Below the pieces are notes generated by a model that was not told where the DNA came from, did not search any database, and saw nothing but the letters and a program-made list of their open reading frames with translations. A stretch of DNA of 64,000 nucleotides. Origin: Hyphochytrium catenoides (lineage: Eukaryota > Sar > Hyphochytriomycetes > Hyphochytriales > Hyphochytriaceae). The position numbers and the translations under genes were made by a program. The stretch is from positions 89,849 to 153,848 of the forward strand of contig FLMG01001670.1 in NCBI GenBank assembly GCA_900088475.1. Direction: 5' to 3'. How positions within the stretch are numbered: the first letter of the stretch is position 1; each line of letters starts with the position of its first letter. Positions 1 through 15,000 of the stretch are shown in pieces.

Positions 1-3000
1 AGCTATAAGCACTGCTTTTGTCACCCACTCGAGAAGCCAGAAGATCTATCCGGAAAATCCCAGGAGCGTCCACTCGCAGCTCTCCCTCTTTGCCATCTTC
101 CAAAAACTGGCTGCTGGAGGCTAAGCTGCTCCCATGAAGGGTAAGAAGGGCTTGAGGCTAAAAGTAGACTGTCAGTATCCAGAAACAACCCTCGATTACG
201 GCCAAGAGCTTCATTATAGAACTTGTGGGACAGCCAACCAAGAGGATCCTTTCCTTGCTACCTTCAACGGAAGAACTGATCTTTATCCTCCCTTACCTGC
301 TGAGGACCGAGCGGCTCATCTCCCATTTCCTCGGACACGTTTAGGGCGAAACGAAGAAGAGCGGAAAGCAGAAGACCTTCAAGGTTGAAGTCTAAAGGCA
401 GAACCTCGATGGATAAGGTTCGAATGAAATCAAGTCCTAGAGGCGCAACCGGAGCACACGGATAGAGGGAGTTAGTGCATGGTCTAAGAAGTACTGTGAT
501 CAAGGGCCACGGGGCTAACGGGGGACAATAAGGTAAAGACACGACACATACCTTCATAACCATAGTCGTTGCGGCGCACCATATCCAGCTTCAAAAAGGG
601 CTGCTTCTGAGATTCTCTTTCAGCATAATTGGGATGTTTGAGACCTATTGATCATGGTGTTAGGATGGAGTCTAACAGGTTTTGGATCATATGGAATAGC
701 GAAGTCAGGTTTAAAATAAAACAAGAGACCAGGAAGAACTTGTCCACATACGATTCTTTGGCACGCTTCCAGCTCTACGAAGAAGAACGGGGAACGTGGC
801 ACTATAGAGCTGGTTATCAATTTGGAGATCCCCCAGTAAAAGACGATACTTCTCTGCCGGCCTTGCAGATGCGACCTACACAATTGAAAAAAAAAGCAGG
901 CGTTATCATGTGGCTTGACTCAGACATTCCGACATGATCTCCCAACCCAGCGTCGAAGTACAAAGGGGATAGACGGAATAGTGATCTTTTCAGCGTCTTA
1001 CTGGTTTCACTTGTACGAGCTCCAATGAGATGTCCAGTATTGAGGCGTAGAGCAGCTCCTGAGGTGCTCGATTCAAGAGCGACACACCGAGCCCCGCAAA
1101 GTTCAGTTTCTGTCCGACGACAAGAAAGGTAGCAAGTGTTATGTTAGCACATCACTGTAATGAACAGTTGGAAGGTTATTTATCGACCGAGGCCATTGAT
1201 GATAAAGAGAAGGCCAAGACAAAACAAGGCAGACGAAATTTGGATGACTAGACATGAGAAGGCATCCCGACCAGGTTGAGGCTGGAAGGATGGTTTGGCA
1301 TAATTTCTCGATTATCGGAGTCATCACGGCCATCCTGTGCCTCAGTGAGACGCGAATCTACTAGACGCAGTACGCGTGTTGGACCCACAGCCACTAGCTC
1401 TACATCGGAAATAGCCGAACATTAGTTAGCAGGACGTGACGATGGATGGCCCTATTATCTGATCTGATCTGCAAAGGATGAGGCCAAAGACTAGCAACTT
1501 TGGAGGGATGATCAAATAGGTTAAATCCTAGAAGTGCAACACATGCGAGAATCACGTGGACAAATTTTGAGTACGCACCACACTTCAGTTTCCCACTGAG
1601 TGCATTCGGGAACCTTCTGATCCTATCAAGGGTGAAACTACCGACCTCCACCGGTCGTTCTCCTTCATGGGCGGAGCATACAAGTAGCACCTGTTCAGCG
1701 GTCGGCTCATCCCAGGCATATGTACAGGAATGGTATGGCAACAAGGTCTGCATGCGGTGAGGTTTAGTTTCGGGGAGCTGAGGCCCCTTTGTTTTTCATT
1801 GTTGAGTGTTGTAAGGACTCCCACAACCCTTACCTCGTAGATCGCCACCCCTTTTTGATTTATCCGAAGAGTTTCCAAAGAGCAATTCTCCACTCGATAA
1901 GGGGGAACTTTTGGGTTTTCAGGTCGGAAGACAACGAACATAGTGTTCTCTTCTAGCGTTATGTCCACCTGAAGAGAAATTGACAAGAGAAGAACGGATT
2001 AGGCGAAGACGTAGCAGACTTTGAGTGAGAGTGCAAAGGTTGTATATTGAAATAAGGATTGGTACAATGGTTGGGGCTCTGAGAAGTGTTCATAGCTTCA
2101 GCTATGCAGTAGTGGGCTTGATCGCAGGTGACAAAAGTGCAAAAGAGCGGCCTTACTTGAAGGATATAGACTTGACTAGAGTCGGTGTTACGTAGTTTGA
2201 GGAAGAATTCACCAGGTTGATTGATTGGAAAAGCTCCGCTCCACGTCCAGCCGTACGTTGTAAAGCGAACCTTCGTACGATTAGTTAGACCACCACCATT
2301 GCAAAGGGATCGGCTGCTAAATAAAGGCATTCTGCTGAATGCAAGTGCTTTAGTTGAGGCCCACCTGCAATAGTCGTGATCTGCCCAGATGGGGCCAATG
2401 GAAGGGACTGGCGGTGTCTGGCTTTAGAGTCAATGTCGGTTCCATTGCTTTACTCGGGCCTATAACGCAAACCACCATGCCACCAGCGAGAGAACGTGCG
2501 CATGAACACAACAGTGAGAGAAAGCAACGGGCATCATCCAAGTACACGAGGACAACTGGCTTCTAAGAAGCGAAAATAGCTTAGCAGAAAATGAAACACG
2601 AGAGAGCCATCCTATACGGACAGGCTGTCCGTAAGCAGATAGTGCCAGGACAATGAAGAAACTGCAGTCATGGGAGAACCGAGCCTGGTACCCCTAGAGC
2701 ACCTGTGGGAACGTGTTGTCTGATCTCTAGTAGGTTGCCTCCTTCTAACCCGTTCACTAACATAAACCAAGGCTTCAAGGTGACCACTTTTGTCCGCTGG
2801 AAAGGGGCTGGCGCTACCGAAACCGCCACAGACAATACGTATATTGGCCCGCTAGAGGATCCGGGGTTCTGGGAAATTATGAAGTAGAAGGAGGGGAATT
2901 GAACGGTCAAGGAATGTAGGGAGCGTCACCATCCATTCTTGTGCATGCTTCTTAAGACTAGGATCTGGGTTTTCCTGTCGAAGCCAGGTGGCTACTTACG

Positions 3001-6000
3001 CCTCAGGCTTCGTTTTCACATCTCTTTATTACTTTCCTGTTCGACCTTCTTCGTACCTTTTTGACCTCCACAACAGCGGATCTGGCAACCGAGTCAATCT
3101 CCACCGGGTCAGACCAGGGTCCTAACTCAAAAGCGGGAGGGGCCTTTTTATTCTGCAATTTAGCTCTGGAAGACCCCTCAGCGCCCTTCATGAGTCTCAT
3201 CTTGATCTTTCCTTTCTTCCTGCTTCTGTTCGTAAAGTCCACAAGAATGGGATCGCACTCCAAGGATGAAGGGTCTGAAAAGACGGTTTAGGGAGCCCAC
3301 GGCACAAAGGAGAAGACAAACGAGCAAAACTCTGGTGAACATGGTCTGTCGCTAAAACTATACTAATGCTTTCGCTATCCCGTGGCATCCGGCTCTGTTC
3401 AACAGCGGATGCGTTCGCTACAGTATAGCGCTACCTAATGGGTCATTCCTTTCTGCCCTCCGCCACAACTATACCCCTATGGAGTAATACCTGTCGTAGC
3501 ATCCAACCGCTGGCGGTTTGCGAGCTCTGACAAACCCATCACAGGTGGGATGGGAGGAATAATATACCGCTTAGTGTTCGACTGTGTTGAGTAGTGACAA
3601 CGGTAGACTCAGTTGCGGTTATCAAAAAAGAATCAGGGTACCAGAAGTTAGTGATGGCCTTCAAGAGGCAATACTTTATAGGGCGAGGGAGACGTAGCTG
3701 AATATATAGTCATCAACCGCAACAAGCGGAATACACCTGTCACCGCAAGAAAACGATGTTAAGACCTTAACGCACGTACCTTCGAAGAAACTGGCTTAGT
3801 ACTCTGTTTCAACTTCTCATACAAAGCTTGTTGACCTGCGATTACGCTACAGCATCCATCGTTACAGGGCGAAGTTGATGGTCCAAAGAGAGGATGGTCG
3901 AGGTTTGGAGAAGCAACCTACCTCTCTCCCTTGCTAGCTTTTTCGATCAGGGCCGAGTCATGTCCAAGCTGCAAAGGTAGAGCTGATGCATTCACCACCC
4001 AATAGGGGGTGAACAGGGCAAGGACGCGAGTGCCACCTGGCAGAACTTCTAGCATACCAGACACAGTTAAAAAAAGGGCCATGTCGTCCAAGAGTGAAAT
4101 AGATATTGCGGTGGACTCTGGGATGATCGGGAGACGATCACTAGGGTAATTCCTCTTGTGCTGGCAGCGAGGGATCAGGACGGGCTTACTCCATCCTGGT
4201 AATAAAGACACAGGTGCTTAATGGTAACTTCCCCCAAACTCTGACCATGCCGTCATAGAAAGGAACAAGTAAATACAATGCGTACGGCGCACCCGGTCTC
4301 CAGGGCCAGAAGCCGCGAGACACAGACTTTGGATCAGGCAAGGTACAATAGAGTAATAACGGAGAGCCGAGGTGCTAACAGCGTATGGACAATAGAGGAT
4401 GCAAGTCAAAATTTTGAGCAATTGTAGGACATTTCGGATAAGCAAACGCAACAGTTCCTTCCATACCAAAGCCTGGTAGCCGTATGGCTAGAAGAAGGTG
4501 TTCCAGCCAACCAGAACGGTGCCACAGCAAACTTTCACCTCTGTCAAGGTCTCCTCCAAGTGCTGTGGCATTGGACCCACCAACAATACTATTGCTACGG
4601 GCTCGGCGACCGGTGAATGAGAGCGCGTCCTGGACAAATAGCCATTGGATTAGTCATAACATAAGGCAGCTGTGTAGAGTTCGGCAGATCCAAAAGGACC
4701 ACCCCAGATAGAGATTCGTCAAATGATACGCGCTAAGAGGACGGCGCATATATTAGATAATGGACTTCAATGATATTAGTTTCCGTAAGAGCGAAGAGCG
4801 ATCTTACCTCAGATGTACCCATTTCCTCAATCTCTTCCTCACCAGCCTTGGTAGCCCTTTCCGCAGAGGTGGATGGGAATGGACCCGTTCCACCCTCTGT
4901 CAACCCCATATCCGATACGTCTCCTGCAGTCTGCAGGGACAAGAATGAAGGAGCTGATTGAAGCGGACGAGAGGGAGAGGCAGGGAAAAACGCCTTCCTT
5001 CTAACAACTCTCAAGCGATACTCCATAGGGCAGGAGAGGAGGTTGGTAATGATCAGCGGTGGGTGAAAGGATAGTAGCTGGAGAGGCCCAGTCATCCGCT
5101 GAAGAGAGAGGAGGTTAGTGCTGATTGTGATAAGATTACTCCGCGGATACTTTTTGAAGAGGAATGGGGAGACTAGCAACACGAAGGAGTATGGACACTT
5201 TCTTGGCATCAACTAGAGGGAAGCTTTTTGCCCACCTCACTTGCTGGCCCTCCAGAAAAGGCAAATGCTGCAGAAACTCCATGGTCCTGGCTCCCATTCT
5301 TGATGTCGCCTGCTAGTAGCTTCAAAGATTCGGATCCTCGAGATAGCTGCACACTGCAGGTGAAGTCTGGAACTGGACGGGAGGAGATAAAGGCGCCAAA
5401 TGTCATAATTCTTGTTTGCTTTTTTCTTGATCCTCCCAGTCCGTCTTCGCTTGGCACGAAAGAAAGTGGCACCTGACGTCGACTGTATTGAGGTGGAGGA
5501 GCTTGATCCAAAACCCTACCACCAGTAAAAGTCAAGGAACCGCCATGGTTAGAGAAGTGAAGAGGATAGAAGGAAGACAGTGCACGGCCACTTAGTGGGC
5601 AGCAGGACACTGCTTCCCGACAATGCAAATCGTAGCACGGTCTCAGAAGGTGCAAGCTCTGGAGTCACTGACACCTGATAATCTCTCACGTTCGCTCAGG
5701 TATCACTACCATTCCTGTGGTGCCTTACTCAACCCATTGACATGTAATTTTTTCGCCACAATTCATATATCCCTTTGTCCATACCTCAAACCCCAGATTG
5801 AAGATCTCTTCAACACTCAAGCCTCCTCATCTCGCCTATCCTCCTTACTCTGATCTTACCTTTCAAGCTTCGGCTGAATGAAGATGTCAAGCGGAATGGC
5901 AGTAAGATGAATAGGTATAGGACAAACTTGCTTTCTGCCTAGCGTGGTGCTCCATACGGTCCGCGAAATGGTATTACCCGGTCCTGTGGCAAGTGTGAGC

Positions 6001-9000
6001 ATTTAGTACTTATGACAGGGCAGAGTGGATAATAGGCGCAGCTAATGTAGATCCTGAACAGGTTGGAAAGGAAGCAGATAATCAACCCTAACTCGCGAAG
6101 AAAAGAGCACTGAAGACATTGGTGAGAGAGAGCCAGGGCCACAATAGCGAGGACGCAAGACCAGCAATTGAGGAAGCCCTCTCCCATAAATTTCATGCCC
6201 AAAGTGAGATCGCCATCGGCACTTACCCGGCAAAGACGGCAGGGCGAATTCTATCGACAGCGGTAGCTCGGTTAGGTTCTGCAACATCTAAAGGGACAGC
6301 GGTCCGCTTAATTAGTGCAGCCCTTCAGTGTCTCTGGTAGGACAATTATGCTGTCTGGGCTTAACCCTTTCTATTTCCGCCTTCTCTTCCTGACACTATG
6401 GTACGGCACCATGTCTAGCCAGTCCTTACGCTCAGATCCCCGACTGCGCCCCTCCTAAGCTTCATCTGGGGACCTTACGTACCTGAAGTGATCGGACGAG
6501 CACGACCTTGCAGCCATGGCGCACCTCAACGTCTACAATGCAAGAGGCGGTTGGGACAGAAAGTCCCTCTATTATCTTGGGGTCCTCGGTAACCAAAGCG
6601 TACGATTTGCTCCTCACGACGTCCACGGGAATATTAGATATGGGCTTCCATCTAGACAGTTACAAGAGGCACGAGAGGAATAAGGACCTTAGGTATAAGG
6701 CGATACGGGTTTGTATCACAAATACCAAACAATTCACAAGTTAGATTTTGATACTAGCGTCCTTCAGCCTGGCGTCGAGAAAGGCGTGAAGCCGTGCCAG
6801 CTAGCGCATCCTATACCTTTTCTCCCCAAATCTCTCGATAGAGATTGATATAGTAGGAATTGTCCCATCAACTGAAGGCAAGGCACCTGAAGCCGTACGC
6901 TTCACAAGTGATCCGGCTCGGGCGGGTGCTCCACGGCCACCGTATAGCCGAACATCCAATGGAACCTTTTCGCCTGGTTCCACTTCCCTTACGACTGGGA
7001 TGGAGAAACGGTAAGGGACATCGAGCAACAAGCAATAATTAGAAAGGGGTAAGTATATAGAGACCCTTGATGGACTAGAGCTTTAAAAGGCTACAGTTCT
7101 CAGACCGGACCTCACCTCTATCTGTCCCCCAATACCACAACTTCACTCCCGTCAGATTTTCCACCCAATAGAGGGAGAAGGTTGACTGGTTCCGATCTTC
7201 ACTTCTCGTCTTTTGGGATGCAGACCATTGCCAGGCTCGCCGGGCACTCGCCAGAGTCTCCAGTAGTGCCTCACTGATGTTTAGGTTGAGTATGGTCTCG
7301 GAGGAAATCAGTAGAGAGGCGCCACTAGTGGGAAGTTCTCCTTGTGCATTAACCTGAAAATTGCAGCAAGAAAATAAGAGCACTGCTGGTATGTTCCATA
7401 GCTCTTTATATCGCCATGGGATTCTGCTTTAAAGAGGTAACACCGATCTTTTTCAAGGTATATATACGTGTGGGCTCTCTCTTCATCTGAAAAAGGTTGC
7501 GTGTGATATGGCTAGCGTTAAATTCTTACCGCGATCGGCTCCTCCATTCCTGGCCTAGCCAAGTCTGATACCTCCTCTCGTACCACATGGTACACTACAG
7601 TGCAGCACCAAGGCTCTATCAGGGGTTCCCAAGCGACCAATCTGAGACTATAGTAGTTCATTTGACACGAGAGGGACATTGTCAGCCTGGTCTGTATAGG
7701 TCCTTCTCCCTCACTTAAAAGGCCCTTGCCGTGAGGGTGGTCTTCCATCTCGATGTCTATAGGAGATATGTCCAAGTCAAGGACAGGCAAATCCTGGCCA
7801 TACAGGTCATTAATCAGGAGTACTCTAACACCCTCAACGGAGAGGGTGGCTTCCACTATTCCTCTCAAATCCCTTCTCCGTATGACAGTGTTTTCGGGAA
7901 CTCGTCGTCCAGGCTGAAGGTAGGAGGACGCTTCTGTCTCTTCTTTCTCCTTGACAGCCAGCAAAGGCCAGCCTTCTTTGCCCCTAAGCCTGGTGTTTTT
8001 GTTCGTTTGCTTGTTCATTCTTGCTACTTCCGCGGCTTCTATTCCGCTAAACATCCGCTGGAGATTTTCCATAATCTTTTCCATCATCGGAAGGTCTTGG
8101 AAGGCTATTCTGGACTCCAAATCCCCCAGCCGCCCTTCTACTTTCTGTTTCCATCCTGCGGTAGTTATCTGCTTTCCTTCTTCTGCCATGAAAGCGACTG
8201 ATGTGACAGAAAATGTGAGAGATGCGGGTCGAATTATTTGCCACATTGTCCCCTCACTCCTTTTCTGTCCTGGAGGGTCTAAAGGAAGTGAAGAAGATGG
8301 TCGCAGCGGCGGCCTCTGAACTCCCCTCGCGCTTTTGCCCGCATCGAGATGAGGGAAAAAAGAAATTCCCTGTCTGATCTCTGGAACACTAGAGAGTCTT
8401 AGGGTTTTGGGGGGCTCTTGAAGGGGAGAAGAGATTCTCGAAAAGGAAGGAGAGCCGCTTGCTTGTCTCCTAGTGGATTCTCCCGCCGAAGGTTCGAACA
8501 AGGGTGTCTGGGGCCTCAGCACTGGAGTAGATTGGCTCTCCTTGTATACAGCAGGGGAAGACATGAAGAAGGACGAGGAGCCGGGGGAGGTTCTGCCTAC
8601 AAACGCCTCTAAGCGAGAGCAAGAGATGGTGGAAGTCTGTACCACGGCTTCGCGAAGACAACCTATATGCATACAGTTCGTTACGAGCAAGCAAAAGTGC
8701 TGACGGAATATAGTAGCAGCAAAATGATGCTAAGAGAACGGCTGGACAGAGGCATATAGATCTTTACGCACGTTAAACCAGAGCGTGGTCGAGCCCAGAC
8801 CTTCGTGAAAACACAGCAATAAAGCTGTATATTGCCACCGCTTACTGTACCTTTCACATCTTCCTCACAAGGTTGTTGAACTTCAGCGGTTTTACGTATG
8901 TGAGAACTATGCAGACGAGCTGCCGGGTTGGATTTGGTTTGGATCAAGTTGATATCAGTGACTCTCGTTTCAAGCCCGAGATCTGCCCTTAGTACCAAAG

Positions 9001-12000
9001 CGTGACAATACTCCTGAAGTGTCATACGTTGTATCAGGAATTACTAGCGCGTGGTCTGATATTCAACCGTGACACTAAGGACTTAGCTAGCTAGACCTAC
9101 TAACCTTGTTTGGATCCTCAAGCAGCCACAGCTCTAGACTTTCTAAAGACGCTCTGATTGTCAAAGGGCTCTCCCGAGGCTCTTTCCGCATTTCCCCTTC
9201 GCTGCTCCGCGGGGATATCTGCTTCTCTTGTTTAGGAGTAGTTAGTGTGTTGCTCCCTTCCAACCCTTCGTTCGCATCGCTGTCTTCGAGAATGGAACAC
9301 TTTCCGATGGCTTCAAGCAAGATTTGCGAGGGGCCTTCTACATTCGTCGGGCCACTTTTGTACCTGCCGTCCGAGGGGCCTCCCTCGACTGTTGGTTCTT
9401 GGAAATGGGATTTTGTTACCTTTCTTGCATGCTTAAGCTCTTCCAGCGCCGTTTCCCCGTAAGAGGCTATGGAGGCGTAGGTCTGTATGACAAAATCCGG
9501 GATAAGAAGACATCGCCAAGGGCCTAATTTCATCTCCAGAGAGTGTGATCGCGAGTCTTGGAACTCAAACCCTTGCAAGTGTTCTTCTCTGCGATACACA
9601 CTTATCGGGGTCTCCTCATAACTGATCATCAGCTGCCGCCAGGGTAGCGAGATTAGCAGTAGGAGGTTGGAGTTTAAAGAAGGGAACGATTGGACAAGAT
9701 AATTGAGATGACCTTATCGAAGGGCTATACTAGGACAATTGTACAGAACCAATGACAGGGCAAAAGCTCGTAACACGGTTCTGCCAAAGAAGCTGACGCT
9801 TTTCAAAGCAACCAATGGAGAAACTGGCCCTGTCGGCAATGCAGCTCTTACCTGCGGGTGTTTACGAACCAGATCATAATAGGTACTTGCACTGGTCTTT
9901 CGGCTAGTTCGTCTGTCTAAGGGGGACACTCCGGCGATCGACAGAGCTTCCGTTGATTTCCGCGCTGTGGCTAAAGGAGGGCCCAAAACCTGCGTATACC
10001 GGCCCTGGTCACACAGCAAGCGTATTTAGAATGGTGAAGGTGGGCAGAGATCGCAGTTCTAAGCATCATGGCATAAATTAAGGTACAATTACGAGATGAC
10101 AAGGACCAGACGAGTGAAGAATGCACATACAGTCCTCTCTTCGTTAAGGTCGTGCAGAGCAATTCCACCGAGCATGACGCTTAGCCTCCTTAATATTCGC
10201 TGCTCTTCGTCCTGGCCAGCGATAGCCCCATTAAACTCCACCCAGGTCACAGCCAAGAGGGATATGGGTAGTATCGCAAATGAATCTTTTGTAGGGATCT
10301 TCATCAGTCCATCTTCGTCGCCGGGTGACTGTTTTATACCCATATTTGGCGGAGTCTGAGGTTTGCCCTGCTCCTTATTGTGGAAGACCGCTGAAGGGGG
10401 AATGCGAAAGGGGTCCTTCACCCTGGAGTCGTCAAAGCGGAGGTCTGAACCTGTCAATCTCAATTCTCTGGGGGTGGCTAAGCCTGCAGGAAGTCGCGAC
10501 CTTGAAGTAGCCGAAGCAGGCCTGGGACTCAGCTTCAGCAGCTTGAGTGTAACCTCTTCCAGCTGCAGACAGAACCGAAGGCCAGTTCCCTTGCTGTCGT
10601 AGCTAACAGGAATTCCGTCGACGGCGCTGACTCCTTTCACAACATGTTGCTGAGGGCAGACAAACATCAGTCGTAATGATGGGATACGCTTATTTTGCTG
10701 CGGGGAGGCAAACTAGCAGAATGGGTTAGCGAAGGCTCTTCATTTTAATCACCTGCTGGCTGTCTCCAGTCGCCACTTCAATGACCTCCAACATGTGCAG
10801 AAACTGCAAGCTATAGACCCGCATAAGTAGGGAAATGTGCACCTCACTAAGTGACAGACGAACCTGATGGGATATGGGTGGCAAGTGGAAGTAAAAAATG
10901 AGAGTACATTAAAGAAAGCACCCTTTCACTCTGTCCTTTCTTGCAGAGTGTCCTAATACTTACTGCAGAGATTCTACCAGTAATGCAAAGACAGGGGTCG
11001 TCAGCTTGAACGTAAGGTAATGGCAGCCTTTCCGCAATTCTTGACGCTCCAGGGGGCGGTAAGCGGGCGGTAGGGAGTTGCGAAGCTGTTTTAAAGTGAG
11101 ATCCCTCGTTTGCTTCCTGACCTATCCCATCTACCATATATAAGGGGTCCCCTACTCCGGTCGACTTGGAGCTCCCCACGCCCTTGATTTGATCATTGAT
11201 TGGCTTCATCATCTGCAACCGCATATGGACGTCATCAATCAGCCGACCAAAATTTCCTACTGAGCAATTAAGGGCAATGATCTCCAGCAAGAGCTTCTCC
11301 GCAGCCCAGTGCTGGCGGGAAGTTTGCTCTATTTTATCCCATCCGAATATTCCGATCGAGCGCCGCAAAGATATTCTACCGAGGTCAACAACAAGAGACT
11401 CGTCTGGATCTGGAAGTGAGCCGTTTGGTAGGACTTCAACGGCGGGTAGCACAATCAATGGGTTGTGTATATCCACATTCACTCTAACGAAATCCGACGA
11501 GGAAGCCACAGGTGCGGAATAGACTACCCTTTCCTATTGTCATATCCAGGTAGGCAAGTACGGAGGTTCAAATAGAGAGGGATAGAAGAGCAAACGTGGT
11601 CAGAGACGTGAATCTCTATCTCAGTCTCTATTTCCCGAAATTTTGCAACCTGACTCTCGTGGAAGCTCATTCTCAACCAAACCGTACCACTCACGGTAAT
11701 TGTCTGCTTGCACTATGTTGCCCTTCTATTAAAATCATCCTTACCTGTCTATCGTCACTTTCTCCCTGACCCTGGGGCCCGGAGCTTTTTAGATACCACG
11801 TGTAACAATCACCTTGTGTAAACCAGAGGTAGAGAGTCAGCAACGGGTCCGAAGAGGCCAGGCACTTGACCGAACTCAGTTTAAGCGAGACGGTACGATG
11901 AGCCGGGAGATACCCAACGTCGTCTATGTCTCTTGGGTCCACGTCTTGCTTTATGTTTATTTTGTCCTCCTTTCTGCGGCTGGGTTCATCCTTAGCCTCC

Positions 12001-15000
12001 TCCGTTTTAACGCAGATGGAGAGCTCCAACAGATTGTCTAGTGACCCCTCCTTCAAGCCAAATATCTCCTTTCCTTCCCTGGTGGTCCCTCGTCTCCACT
12101 CCTCCTCGTTTCCTCCCGAGCTCTTGAGGTACTCATCGAATGGTAATCCTCCATGAGACCCACGTTTGGGAAGTACCGAGATCCAACGAACCTGGCCAGT
12201 CAATGTCATCATGCTGTTCTAGTAGGTCTAGATAGAGAAATAGTAGAAGCTCTGTCGGCTGCACATTATCAGATTGGGTGACACGGGCCGCATAAACGCC
12301 GCGGTTTAGGCGATAAGATAGTTAGGCTCAGGAAGAAGGGCGAAGCATTGCATACCGACAAGTTGCCCAGTCTCCCTCCAATTTCCATGTTGTAACCATC
12401 GTTCTTGAGTCTAACTGAGCTTTTAACAACCGAGATGGTGGCAATGCTTTTGTTATGAGACGAGAGGGTTATGTTCATCCGCTTCAGACCAAAAGTCGCC
12501 TGCACAACAGCCTAACGAAGAAATAGTGTCAGACGATCCCCAACAGAGGCCAGGTGTAACATAAAAGTTGACGCTGAGGAGGTGGAAATCACACCGCAAG
12601 CTACAGAAGATAATATCTTGAACTGGAGGAGGGCACAGATAGAGTGCTAGGACACATCTTCTTGAGTAGAAGGAGGGCCAAATAAAGAGTGCCAAGAAAG
12701 TCTATTCTAGGCTAGAGTGCCATGAACAATCGTTTTTAGGTGAAGGTGGGGAAGGGCGCAGATAAAGAGTGCTAGGGAGAATATCTGCTATTACGAGGGC
12801 ATTTGACAAATTTTGGCAGACAGCCGCATCGCAAACTCTCAGGTTATGGACAAAATGAGGATTCAATACCGTAGCCCACTACTTGAAACAGAGCACGCAG
12901 GCGAGTAAGGGAAATAGGTGGTTCGGACTGAGCGAACTGTGCAAATCACCCGGTGTCTGTCACTTACCCTCACTTTCGTCTCTGTTGGTGCCCCTCTTTT
13001 CTGAATTGTATTCCACTGCTCAAGCGAGGAAGCCATAGCTCTCTCTAGGTCTGCTTGTACTGAGGGTGTTAGCTGGGCTTCGAATGAGGCGGGCAGTGTT
13101 TTGACGCGAGGCAAAGGGCCGTCATGACGTTCCGGATCGTCTTCTACTTCCTCGGAAGTATTGTCGAGAGGCTCAGATGATGATGTCCCCGGCCAGGTGG
13201 AAGGAATGAAAAATACTTCAGCGACCGACATAAGAGTATGTTGGTCCAGCCAGAGATCCACGGGGTTAATCATGAAATTGACCTGTAGCAAACAGTAGGG
13301 ATCAGCCTCGCCAGTACGCATTTAAAGCCCTGAAAGGAGAGAGAAGTATTGCAAATTGGAGTATAGTAAGAAGAGCTCGTTGAAGCTTACTAGATCCCCA
13401 AATGGTATCAGAAATTGAAGTCTCCACTAATCTCGTACCTTTGCCCCCACTCCTTGGTATTCGCTCATGACCTCGGGCGCTCTGCTCTCATATACAAAGC
13501 GGATAACGTCATCAGACTGCTTGCCCCTCACACCTCTCTGCGGGCTGAGCGCAAAAGATGCTATGGTAAAAAGCAGTGAGTGATGTTTGCTGAAGACATA
13601 CCCTTCGGGCTCCATTACTCAGTAATGATCTTCTTTTCAAAATTTCTGCTGGCCCTCTTCTCTATCATGGGACTTAAACACTTGGTACTTTACCTTGATC
13701 TCCCTGCCTCGACTCGACCTCCCGCTCGGGGTTCTCTGACAGCGACATAGAGGAAGTAAAGGTTCGCAGTTGGGGACTTCGACGAGAACGTGGCGTTCGC
13801 TCTGGCTCGTATCCAGTGGTCGTACCTGACAGACAACGGTATGAATGATTGTAGGAAGGAGGTAGCCCAAATCTAAAGAGGTTTTAAAGTTCTTTCTTTT
13901 TCTCGCATTTAGGGCCGCGAAACTGTGGGCCAAAGACAACAACTATGTGATACTTCAGCTCTGACTTACTTTCGGACACCCCGGGCTGTAAAATAAATCT
14001 TGGTGTGCCATTGACTCCTGCATGAAGGCAATCCTCTACGTCCAGATGATGTACGGAGAAGGACACTGTTGGAAGGAAACACAACGAGATGAGAAGCTCA
14101 TTTGAAACTGGATCTATCAGACGAGACCATTTGCGCATGCCCGGTCTGAAGAAGCCCCTTTTTACTCGCCTTTGACCCTATACCCGTGAAACCTTACTGA
14201 GCCATACTCTTACCCTTTGAAGAAAGCGACCTTTCCACCTCCTTCAACCGAAGGTTGAAAAGCTGGATTACTAGGATCCTTCTCTCTGCGACGACTAGTT
14301 CTTGGTCGAGCACATCTGCCCTGCTTTCACGGCGACTTGTTCTGATATCTGGGTTACTTTGGCTCATATCTTTCCTGCTGTCTCTCCTGTCAGAGGTGCT
14401 GTCCCTTTTTTCTCTTCCTTGACCGAGAGACTTAGAAAGTTCAAGATCTAAAATGGCAAAGTTGGCCGACATGACCATCAACCGCCTATCAAGGGACTTT
14501 CGTAGGGTTAGTCTGAGGAAAGATTGCCATAAGTAGAAAAAAGGCCATGGCAACACTTGGTGGTGACCGAACTATTTAGATAACTCTGCCACGTGACAAA
14601 AAGAGAGGTGCTGGAAGGAGGGAGGGCCTAAGAAAGAGGAACGAACAGACGCGAGTCATAGGCCCACCTTAAGCCTCTTCTTGTTGAGTGTCTGACTGGG
14701 AGTCTGTTGAGGATGTCTTGCCGCTTCATTTAGTCCAAATTTAGGCTTTCCTGGATACCATCTTGCGTCCCAGCTCTGGTCCGGGTTGAAGGGAGGGGGG
14801 GAGGTAACGTCTCCTCCCCTTCTATCTACTTCCTGTAGCTCCAAAGACTGTTTCTTGTCCTCTTGTCCTTTGATCAGCGTAAGGAGCTTTTTCTTGGCCT
14901 CTTCTAGCCTAGCCAGCTCTAATTGATGAGTGGCTATTCCTGCCTCATAAATTGCAATCGCCTCTTCCTCAACCGCAATGGCCTCTCCCACGGCTGCAAT

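Noticed and set aside
7518-8690. Free-standing 390-aa minus-strand gene
   Set aside because: It contains VPS13 blocks (WEPLIEPW and the preceding strand) in the right order, so it is an exon of VPS13 and not a separate gene.
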